Below, in pieces: positions 1 to 6,761 of a DNA stretch of 64,000 bases. The notes below the pieces were generated by a model that was not told the origin of the DNA, did not search any database, and worked only from the letters and a program-made list of their open reading frames with translations. The position numbers were made by a program, and so were the translations under genes. Position 1 is the first letter of the stretch. Every line of letters starts with the position of its first letter. Source of the DNA: CAZFVY01 sp964522665 (GTDB lineage: Bacteria; Verrucomicrobiota; Verrucomicrobiia; Limisphaerales; CAZFVY01); assembly GCA_964522665.1 (NCBI GenBank), contig CAZFVY010000003.1, positions 1-64,000 on the forward strand, given 5' to 3'.

Positions 1-2430
1 CTCGAGGATACCCATTCGGTCGTCAACAGCCTCTGCTGGGGGCCGGACGGCTGGCTCTACGCCGCGCAAGGCAGCACGGTCAGCGGCGCCGTCGTGCGTC
101 CCGGACTCGACAAGGAACCGGTCCATTCGATGGGGCAATTGATCTGGCGCTATCATCCTGAAACGAAGCGTTACGAAGTGTTCGCCGAAGGGGGCGGGAA
201 CGCGTTCGGGGTGGAGATTGACGCGAAGGGCCGGATTTTTTCCGGTCACAATGGCGGCAACACGCGCGGTTTCCACTACGCGCAGGGCGGTTATTTGCAA
301 AAGGGATTCGAGAAACATGGTCCACTCTCGAATCCTTACGCGTTCGGCTATTTTCCGCCGATGCCGCACCCGGCGGTCGAACGTTTCACCCACACGTTTG
401 TGATCTACGACGGCGGCGCGCTGCCGGCCGCGTACGCCGGGAAGCTCTTCGGAGCGGAGCCTCTGCAAGGGCGGGTGGTGGAGAGCGACATCGAGCCGGA
501 TCAATCCTCATTTCGCACGGAGGATGTCGGCTTTCCGGTCGCGACGACCGACGCCTGGTTCCGACCAGTCGATATCAAGACCGGACCGGATGGCGCGATC
601 TATATCGCGGATTGGTACGACCAACAGGTGAACCATTACCGCAACCACGAGGGCAAGATCGACAAAGACAACGGCCGCGTTTACCGCCTGAAAGCCAAAG
701 GCGCCACGCCGCTCAAGCCGTTTGATTTGACCAAGCTCTCGACCCCTGAATTGGTCGGACTCCTTGGCCATCAGAATAAATGGTTCCGACAAACCGCGTT
801 GCGCCTCATCGGCGACCGCAAAGATCGGGGCGTCATTCCAGAATTATCGCGGACGATTGCCGCCAGCTCCGGGCAACTGGCGCTCGAATCATTGTGGGCG
901 CTCAATCTCAGTGGCGGTTTTGACGAGGCGGCGGCGTTGCGCCTGCTCGACCATCCCGATCCCTTCGTCCGTCTCTGGACGGTCCGGTTGCTGGGGGATC
1001 AATCGCAGGTATCTCCGCAAATCAGCGCCAGACTCGAACAGGTGGCGGCGCGCGAGACCAACCTGGAGGCGCGCGGCCAAATGGCGAGCACGGCCAAGCG
1101 TCTGCCGGCCGCGGACGCGCTCCGTCTCGTCCGCCGTCTGTTGGCGCATGACGAAGACGCCGGTGACAACCGCCTGCCGCTGTTGCTGTGGTGGGCGATC
1201 GAGGCGAAGGCCGATTCCGCGCGCGGCGCCGTTTTGGAAATGTTCGGCGATCCGGCGGTTTGGCGTCTCCCGCTGGTTGAGCGGCACATCCTTGAGCGGT
1301 TGATGCGGCGCTACGCGATGGCCGGCTCACGCCAGGATTTGATCACGTGCGCGCAATTGTTGAAACTGGCGCCGGGCCGCCCGGAAACCGACCACTTGAT
1401 GGCGGGCTTCGAGCTTGGTTTCAAGGGCCGCTCGATGGCCCAGCTACCCGAGGAATTGGCGACCGCCCTGGCGGGCTTGCGTGGTCAATCGCTTGCCCTC
1501 GGATTACGCCGCGGCGACGCGGACGCCGCGCGGCAGGCGCTTCAGATCGTGGCGGATGAAGCGGCGGACCCCAGCGTCCGGCTCGAATACGTTCAGATTT
1601 TGGGTGAAATCAAACAGCCCGACGGCTGGCCGGTCCTACTCAAAATCGCGGAACAATCCCGGGCCGTCGCGCTCCGCCAGGCCGCGCTCGGCTCCCTGCA
1701 AGCCTACGACAACCCGGAAATCGGCGCCGCGGTCACCGCGTTGACGCCGAGGCTTCCGCCCGAGATTCGCCCGGCCGCGCTCACGTTGCTGGCGAGCCGG
1801 CCCGGTTGGGCGTTGCCCTTGCTCCAGGCGGTCGCGAGCGGCGCCATCGAGCGGGCCTTCGTGCCGCAGGACGCCGCGCGCAAACTGCAGCTTTATAAAC
1901 AATCACCCATGCCCGAGCTTTATGCCCGGATTTGGGGCCGCGGCGGCGAGCCGACGACCGCCGAGATGCAGGGCAAGATTGAGCGGCTTTCGGGCGTGAT
2001 TCGCGGCGGCTTGGGCAGCCCGTACGAAGGCCAAAAACTGTTCATGGCGACGTGCGGAGTCTGCCACAAATTGTTTGGAGCCGGCGCGGAGATCGGCCCC
2101 GACCTGACCACCTATCGGCGCGATGACCTCGATACGATGTTGCTGAACATCATCAATCCCAGCGCCGAGATTCGCGAAGGCTACGAGAATTACCTCGTGA
2201 CGACGAAGGACGGTCGCACCCTCTCCGGGTTTCTCGCGGACAAGGACAATCAAGTGGTCGTTTTGCGCGGCATCGACGGGCAGAACGTGACCTTGCGGCT
2301 GAAGGAAATCGAGGAAATGAAACCCGCCGGGAGATCTTTGATGCCCGAGGGTCTGCTCGACGGTTTCAATTCCCAACAGGCGCGCGATCTCTTCGCCTAC
2401 CTCCGCAGCACGGAGCCGCTGGTCAAGTAG
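1..2430 (+). CDS. PVC-type membrane-bound dehydrogenase / haem-binding CxxCH protein (5' partial)
   Basis: The reading frame is open from the first base, so the true start lies outside the window; 809 residues are visible. The N-terminal part is a beta-propeller-like sugar/alcohol dehydrogenase domain with WGPDGWLYAAQGS and GPDGAIYIADWYDQQ blades, typical of very large Planctomycetes/Verrucomicrobia proteins. From about residue 240 to 620 it is rich in HEAT-like helical repeats. Near the C-terminus, C685, C688 and H689 form a CGVCH haem c site, followed by the family-typical GPDLTTYRR and LSGFLADKDN segments. The family is presumed to act in the periplasm in oxidation of carbohydrates with electron transfer to the haem, but substrates are unknown. 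It ends 55 bases before hicB and shows no operon link with it. Confidence 0.9.
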   Translation, partial: LEDTHSVVNSLCWGPDGWLYAAQGSTVSGAVVRPGLDKEPVHSMGQLIWRYHPETKRYEVFAEGGGNAFGVEIDAKGRIFSGHNGGNTRGFHYAQGGYLQKGFEKHGPLSNPYAFGYFPPMPHPAVERFTHTFVIYDGGALPAAYAGKLFGAEPLQGRVVESDIEPDQSSFRTEDVGFPVATTDAWFRPVDIKTGPDGAIYIADWYDQQVNHYRNHEGKIDKDNGRVYRLKAKGATPLKPFDLTKLSTPELVGLLGHQNKWFRQTALRLIGDRKDRGVIPELSRTIAASSGQLALESLWALNLSGGFDEAAALRLLDHPDPFVRLWTVRLLGDQSQVSPQISARLEQVAARETNLEARGQMASTAKRLPAADALRLVRRLLAHDEDAGDNRLPLLLWWAIEAKADSARGAVLEMFGDPAVWRLPLVERHILERLMRRYAMAGSRQDLITCAQLLKLAPGRPETDHLMAGFELGFKGRSMAQLPEELATALAGLRGQSLALGLRRGDADAARQALQIVADEAADPSVRLEYVQILGEIKQPDGWPVLLKIAEQSRAVALRQAALGSLQAYDNPEIGAAVTALTPRLPPEIRPAALTLLASRPGWALPLLQAVASGAIERAFVPQDAARKLQLYKQSPMPELYARIWGRGGEPTTAEMQGKIERLSGVIRGGLGSPYEGQKLFMATCGVCHKLFGAGAEIGPDLTTYRRDDLDTMLLNIINPSAEIREGYENYLVTTKDGRTLSGFLADKDNQVVVLRGIDGQNVTLRLKEIEEMKPAGRSLMPEGLLDGFNSQQARDLFAYLRSTEPLVK

Positions 2431-2485
2431 GTGGTTACTAGTGAAGATGGTTGCAGAATGATTCCTCGCGGTTAGAGTGTCCTGG

Positions 2486-2692
2486 ATGAGATTTATGACT
2501 ACCTTGGACCGGGACGAGGACGGGGCGTGGATTTCAGAGTGCCCTTCGATTCCCGGGTGCGTCAGCCAGGGTCGAACTCGTGAAGAGGCATTGGCGAACA
2601 TTCAGGAGGCCATCGCGCTCTGCTTGGAGGTTCGGGCCGAACAGGGCCTGCCGCTGACCATCGAAATCCAACAAGTTGAAGTGACGGTTTAA
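2486..2692 (+). CDS. hicB: HicB-family antitoxin
   Basis: A 68-residue protein with the HicB core fold: a short beta strand (MRFMTTLDRDEDG), the diagnostic ECPSIPGCVSQG loop and the helix EEALANIQEAIALCLE. HicB neutralises the HicA mRNA interferase and often autoregulates the operon. I chose the ATG at 2486, which gives the usual family N-terminus; an in-frame GTG at 2477 would add three residues. No separate helix-turn-helix or ribbon-helix-helix domain is visible, so this is the minimal partial-RNase-H-type HicB. The stop codon overlaps the ATG of the hicA remnant (TAATG), indicating translational coupling. The toxin reading frame is interrupted, so this antitoxin may be a leftover, or it may act on HicA toxins elsewhere. 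Confidence 0.85.
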   Translation: MRFMTTLDRDEDGAWISECPSIPGCVSQGRTREEALANIQEAIALCLEVRAEQGLPLTIEIQQVEVTV

Positions 2693-2919
2693 TGCCGGCG
2701 CTGCCAACTCGCAGTGGGCAGGAGGTTCTGCAGGCCTTTGGTCGAGACGGCTGACGCCTGGCACGTCAACGCGGCAGCCACCTCATTCTCATTAAGCATG
2801 GTGAGACTGCCACTTTGTCGATTCCAAATCATCGAGAGGTGGCCAAGGGCACGCTTCGCAGCTTGATCCGCGCAAGCGGGCTTACAGTGGATCAATTCGT
2901 TGGTTTGGCCAAACGGTAA
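2692..2919 (+). pseudogene. hicA: hicA toxin with an in-frame TGA
   Basis: Starting at the ATG overlapping the hicB stop, the frame reads 20 codons, meets TGA at 2752-2754, then continues in the same frame for another 54 codons to TAA at 2917-2919. Both sides are clearly HicA: LPTRSGQEVLQAFGRDG before the stop and RLARQRGSHLIL, IPNHREVAKGTL and IRASGL after it, including the catalytic His in the GSH motif. HicA usually has Trp, Phe or Tyr next to the Gly at this point, so TGG to TGA is the simplest explanation. Full length would be about 75 residues, normal for the double-stranded-RNA-binding-fold mRNA interferase. Without readthrough only 20 residues are made, so the toxin is probably dead. 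No second lesion is visible, so the change looks recent, or is a sequencing error. Confidence 0.85.
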
Positions 2920-3082
2920 AGCGCGCCAGCCGGATACTTGAGATTGTGACTTGGCGAAATGGTCCTGAGGCTCGGGAGCGCGTTAGGGTTGTTCACAGAA
3001 TCGTAACAATGTCGAGGCACGCCTCGGACCGGAATTTTATTGTTTTCCCGGCGCCAGCGCTTACGGTGCTGCGCGGAATGCA

Positions 3083-3775
3083 ATGAAAACATTCGCTGAA
3101 CTAGGATTTCCAGGAAGGCTGATCGCCGTCGAGGGTCTCGACGGTTCGGGCAAGTCCACGCAGATTTATCTGCTCAAACGCTGGCTCGAACTGCAGGGGC
3201 TGAAGGTCTTCTTCAGCGAATGGAACTCATCCGACCTGGTCAAGAGCGCCACGAGCAAGGGCAAGAAGCAGGTTTTACTGACGCCGACCACGTTCAGCCT
3301 GATCCATGCGACCGATTTCGCGGACCGGTATGAGCGTCAATTGGTGCCGCTCATGCGGGCCGGGTACGTCGTCCTATGCGATCGCTATGCGTTTACCGCG
3401 TTCGCCCGCGACACGGTGCGCGGCTGCCCGCCGGCCTGGGTGCGAAAACTCTATAGTTTCGCGGCGCTGCCGGACCTGACGTTTTTCTTTCGGGCGGACC
3501 TGGAGGTTTCCCTGCGCCGCATTCTCGACGGGCGGCCGCAACTCAAGTATTTTGAGGCCGGCATGGACCTGGGGATTTCGACCGATATTTACGAGAGCTT
3601 CCGCATCTTTCAGGGGCGCATCCTCAAGCAGTACCTGGCGATGGGGGCGGAGTACCGGTTCGTGACGATTGACGCCAATCAGCCGATCGAGGCGCAACAA
3701 TCGACCGTCCGCGGGTTGGTGGCTTCGAAGATTGATCTTTCCAAATTCGCGCTGCCGCGGCCCGGCCCGGCCTGA
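3083..3775 (+). CDS. thymidylate-kinase-like P-loop kinase (copy 1)
   Basis: A 230-residue P-loop kinase with an intact Walker A motif, VEGLDGSGKSTQ (Lys24), and the family DR motif in VVLCDRYAFTAFARD. dTMP kinases phosphorylate dTMP to dTDP, but the part after the DRY motif differs from E. coli Tmk: RGCPPAWVRKLYSFAALPDLTFFF is followed by a long acidic/aromatic stretch with the block MDLGISTDIYESFRIFQ. The 3' neighbour, 18 bases downstream, is a paralogue sharing that block (MDLGLSRDMFDSFLRYQ). This suggests a dedicated two-gene module rather than the housekeeping tmk. Nucleotide kinase or PPK2-like phosphotransfer activity is possible; the substrate cannot be read from sequence. The start codon is the ATG giving a normal N-terminus directly before the P-loop strand. 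Confidence 0.75.
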   Translation: MKTFAELGFPGRLIAVEGLDGSGKSTQIYLLKRWLELQGLKVFFSEWNSSDLVKSATSKGKKQVLLTPTTFSLIHATDFADRYERQLVPLMRAGYVVLCDRYAFTAFARDTVRGCPPAWVRKLYSFAALPDLTFFFRADLEVSLRRILDGRPQLKYFEAGMDLGISTDIYESFRIFQGRILKQYLAMGAEYRFVTIDANQPIEAQQSTVRGLVASKIDLSKFALPRPGPA

Positions 3776-3793
3776 ACCAAGGCGCACTCGGTT

Positions 3794-4567
3794 ATGATGA
3801 CTGACGACGATCCTCAACCCCCGCCCACGCTCCGCCTGAAGCGCAACGCCAAACGGCGGGTGGTCGTGCCCACGCGTTCGCCAAAGCGGTTTTACCGTTC
3901 CGGCGTCCCCGGCGTGGACCTCAAGCAATACTCTGGCAAGCTGATCGTCGTCGAAGGCGCCGATGGCTCCGGCCGCTCAACGCAGATTCGTCGTTTGGTT
4001 GAATGGCTGGAGGGCAGCGGCCACGCGACGGTGCAGGTCGGACTGAAACGCTCGAATCTGGTCAGCGAGGAATTGGAGCGAGCCAAGCAGGGCAACATTC
4101 TTAGCCGCATCACGCTGAGTTTGTTCTACGCCACCGACTTCGCGGATCAACTCGAGAACACCATTCTGCCGGCGCTCAAGGCGGGCTTCATGGTGTTGGC
4201 CGACCGCTATATCTACACGTTGATGGCGCGGGATATGGTGCGCGGCATGGATGAGGCCTGGCTGGAGAACGTCTATGGCATCGCCCTGGTGCCCGACGCC
4301 GTTTTTTATCTGGCGCTTTCGCCGGAACAATTGGTGCAGCGCAACTTCGCGAAGAATCAGGCGCTGGACTATTGGGAGAGCGGGATGGACCTGGGACTTT
4401 CGCGGGACATGTTTGACAGTTTTCTCAGGTATCAGGAACTGATGGCCCAACAATTCAAACGTCTCCAGGCCACCTACGATTTCAATATCATCGACGGCAA
4501 TCGGAGCGCCGAAGAGATCAGCGCCGAACTGCAGAAAAGAATGGAGCAGGTTCTCGTCGGCAAGTAG
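3794..4567 (+). CDS. thymidylate-kinase-like protein with P-loop Lys-to-Arg change (copy 2)
   Basis: A 257-residue paralogue of the preceding gene with a basic N-terminal extension (LKRNAKRRVVVPTRSPKRF) of about 45 residues before the kinase fold. The Walker A segment reads GADGSGRSTQ: the normally essential Lys is Arg61, encoded by CGC at 3974-3976. The rest of the fold, including VLADRYIYTLMARDMVRG and the shared MDLGLSRDMF block, is well kept, so it is not decaying. It may be a catalytically altered or regulatory subunit pairing with copy 1, or a kinase that tolerates Arg. The two genes are 18 bases apart and surely co-transcribed. Downstream lie a ROK kinase and Ppx/GppA, which gives a phosphate-transfer context. 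Confidence 0.75.
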   Translation: MMTDDDPQPPPTLRLKRNAKRRVVVPTRSPKRFYRSGVPGVDLKQYSGKLIVVEGADGSGRSTQIRRLVEWLEGSGHATVQVGLKRSNLVSEELERAKQGNILSRITLSLFYATDFADQLENTILPALKAGFMVLADRYIYTLMARDMVRGMDEAWLENVYGIALVPDAVFYLALSPEQLVQRNFAKNQALDYWESGMDLGLSRDMFDSFLRYQELMAQQFKRLQATYDFNIIDGNRSAEEISAELQKRMEQVLVGK

Positions 4568-4689
4568 CCGGCCGGACTCCGAACGCTTCCTCTGCTGCCC
4601 TCGCGGCCTCAGCTTCGGGCCGGCGGTCGGATGTTCCGAAATCGCCGCGCGGCGGAAAAATTAAATCGGGCCGGCGCGGGAGTAACCAG

Positions 4690-4719
4690 TTGACCGGCGG
4701 GCGCGGTTTGTGGTCTAAC
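4690..4719 (+). promoter_or_regulatory. candidate sigma-70-type promoter for the ROK gene
   Basis: TTGACC at 4690-4695 and TCTAAC at 4714-4719 are separated by 18 bases and lie 16 bases before the ATG of the ROK kinase. The match to consensus is moderate and would leave a very short leader. Pattern reading only. Confidence 0.25.
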
Positions 4720-4735
4720 CTCTGATCCATCACGT

Positions 4736-5728
4736 ATGGCTGAATCGAGCGGCAAGTCGGACTATTATATCGGGGTCGATCTCGGGGGCACCAAGATCCT
4801 GGCGGGGGTGTTTGACGCGCAGTTGAAGTGTCTGGGGCGGGCCAAGATCAGCACCAAGCCGCAACGGGGTTCGGAGGAAGTGATCGAGCGCATCTCGCGC
4901 TGCGTTTTGGACGCGATCGACGAGTGCGACTTGGGACCCAAGCAGATTCGCGGCGTGGGCGTGGGCGCGCCGGGCGCGGTTTCACCTGAAGATGGGCGGG
5001 TAATCTTCGCGCCTAACCTCGAATGGGAGGACTTGGGGCTGAAAAAGGCCCTCGAGAAACAATTGGATCTGCCGGTGTTTCTCGAGAACGACTGCAACAT
5101 CTGCACGCTGGGGGTCTTCGAGGCCGAATTGGCGGCCAAGCCGCGCAACCTGGTCGGTATTTTTCTGGGCACTGGGATCGGGGCTGGGTTGATTCTCGAC
5201 GGCAAGCTTTTCTCCGGCTTCAACCGGACCGCGGGCGAGATTGGGCACATGGTTCTGGAGGTGGGCGGGCCGAAATGCAGTTGCGGCAACCGCGGCTGTT
5301 TTGAAGCGCTGGCCAGTCGGCGGGCCATTTTTCGGAATATTCAGACCGCCGTCAAATCTGGGCAGAAAACCGTCCTCACCGAAATGCTGGGCGACGATCT
5401 GGAGGATTTGCGCAGCGGCGACCTGCGCAAGGCAATTCAGCGCGGTGATAAGTTTGTGGAGCGCATCATCGAGGAGGCCGCGGAATACACCGGGATCGCG
5501 GTCGCGAACGTGATCAATCTGCTCAATCCGGAAGTGATCGTGCTGGGCGGCGGCGTCATCGAACGCCTCGAGGACGAGATGATGGCGATCATCATCGAGA
5601 CGGCGTTCGACTACGCGCTCCCGGGCACGGGCAAGGGAATTCAGATTGTGGCGTCGAAATTGGGCGACGACGCCGGCATCACCGGCGGCGCGGTCCTCGC
5701 GCGGTTGCAAACCAGTTCCTCCCGCTAA
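4736..5728 (+). CDS. ROK-family sugar kinase (glucokinase-like)
   Basis: A 330-residue cytoplasmic ROK protein. The N-terminal ATP-binding phosphate loop YIGVDLGGTKILAGVFD is followed by GVGVGAPGAV, the catalytic-base region LENDCNICTLG, the second nucleotide-binding motif GIFLGTGIGAGLI and the ROK zinc site, GHMVLEVGG followed by CSCGNRGCFEAL with its His and three Cys ligands. No N-terminal helix-turn-helix is present, so this is an enzyme and not a NagC/XylR-type repressor. The E-x-G-H sequence in TAGEIGHM fits hexokinase-type members that phosphorylate glucose or a related hexose with ATP; polyphosphate use cannot be excluded given the neighbouring Ppx/GppA gene, though length and zinc site favour the ATP type. 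Ppx/GppA follows 15 bases later in the same direction. Confidence 0.88.
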   Translation: MAESSGKSDYYIGVDLGGTKILAGVFDAQLKCLGRAKISTKPQRGSEEVIERISRCVLDAIDECDLGPKQIRGVGVGAPGAVSPEDGRVIFAPNLEWEDLGLKKALEKQLDLPVFLENDCNICTLGVFEAELAAKPRNLVGIFLGTGIGAGLILDGKLFSGFNRTAGEIGHMVLEVGGPKCSCGNRGCFEALASRRAIFRNIQTAVKSGQKTVLTEMLGDDLEDLRSGDLRKAIQRGDKFVERIIEEAAEYTGIAVANVINLLNPEVIVLGGGVIERLEDEMMAIIIETAFDYALPGTGKGIQIVASKLGDDAGITGGAVLARLQTSSSR

Positions 5729-5743
5729 CGCCGGGCGCGACCG

Positions 5744-6682
5744 ATGGGAGCCATCCGCCGCGCGGTAATCGACGTCGGGACGAACTCGATCAAACTTCTC
5801 GTCGCCGATGTGGCCGGTGGGGCGGCGATCCCGTTGTTTGAACGCAGCGAACAAACCCGTCTGGGTCAGGGATTTTACAAGGCGCGACATTTGCGGCGGG
5901 ACGCCATCGAGCGAACGGCTCGGGCCGTGGCCGGATTTGCCGCGCTGGCCGCGGAGTGGGACGTGAAGTCTCCGCGGCTGATCGCCACGAGCGCCGCGCG
6001 GGAGGCGGTGAATCAGGCGGAATTGGTCGCCGCGGTGGAAAAAGCGTCGGGCCTGCGACTCGACGTCATTTCCGGGGAGACCGAGGCGGATTGGGTTTTC
6101 CGCGGCGTCACGAGCGATCCGGCGCTGGCCGCGCAGCCCTTGTTGATCCTGGACAGCGGCGGGGGCAGCACCGAGTTCGTGGTGGGGCAGGGCGGAGTCC
6201 GGCGGTTGGGGCGCAGTTTCGACCTCGGCGCCGTGCGGTTGCTCGAGCAATTTCCACCGTCCGACCCGCCGGCGCCGGAGGAGCTTTCGCGTTGCCGCGA
6301 CTGGCTCAAGGGCTTTCTCCGCGACACCGTCCGACCGGAACTGGAGCCAGCCCTGAAACTATTCGCGGGGCAAAAGGTGCGATTGGTGGGGACGGGCGGC
6401 GCCGCGACGCTCCTCGTGGCGATGGAGTTGGGGTTGACCGAATTTGACCGGGCGCGGATCGAGGGCGCCGTGCTCGCGTACCCGCAAGTGGTCCGGCGCA
6501 CCGACCGGCTGTGGAGCCTCCCGTTGCGGGAGCGGAAAAAAATGCTGCGGCTGGCGCCCGATCGCGCGGACGTGATGCTGACCGGGGCCGCGATCTACGA
6601 GGCGGTGATGGCGGGCTTCGGTTTCGCCGATCTCGCGGTGAGCACGCGCGGATTGCGCCACGGCGCCGTGCTCGACGTCTAG
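5744..6682 (+). CDS. Ppx/GppA phosphatase family protein
   Basis: A 312-residue actin-fold phosphatase matching the short, catalytic-domain-only members of exopolyphosphatase/pppGpp phosphohydrolase. The first phosphate loop is AVIDVGTNSIKLLVADV; ATSAAREAVNQ and VISGETEADWVFRGV are the usual internal motifs; the second glycine-rich loop is LDSGGGSTEFVVG; and GTGGAATLLVAMEL closes the fold. The C-terminal HD-like domain of E. coli Ppx (about 500 residues) is absent. Such proteins release phosphate from polyphosphate ends or convert pppGpp to ppGpp. It follows the ROK kinase by 15 bases, so the two are likely co-transcribed and may link polyphosphate or alarmone state to sugar phosphorylation. 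Confidence 0.88.
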   Translation: MGAIRRAVIDVGTNSIKLLVADVAGGAAIPLFERSEQTRLGQGFYKARHLRRDAIERTARAVAGFAALAAEWDVKSPRLIATSAAREAVNQAELVAAVEKASGLRLDVISGETEADWVFRGVTSDPALAAQPLLILDSGGGSTEFVVGQGGVRRLGRSFDLGAVRLLEQFPPSDPPAPEELSRCRDWLKGFLRDTVRPELEPALKLFAGQKVRLVGTGGAATLLVAMELGLTEFDRARIEGAVLAYPQVVRRTDRLWSLPLRERKKMLRLAPDRADVMLTGAAIYEAVMAGFGFADLAVSTRGLRHGAVLDV

Positions 6683-6761
6683 GCTGGGGCGGTCGGCCCC
6701 CCGCGGCATTCTTTGGGCTGGATAAATCCGTGGATTCGGGCGAGTTTACGTCAGGTCGAGC

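Noticed and set aside
2752..2754. Selenocysteine or programmed readthrough at the hicA TGA
   Set aside because: HicA has an aromatic residue here, not Cys, and no SECIS-like hairpin was seen directly downstream; a point mutation is simpler.
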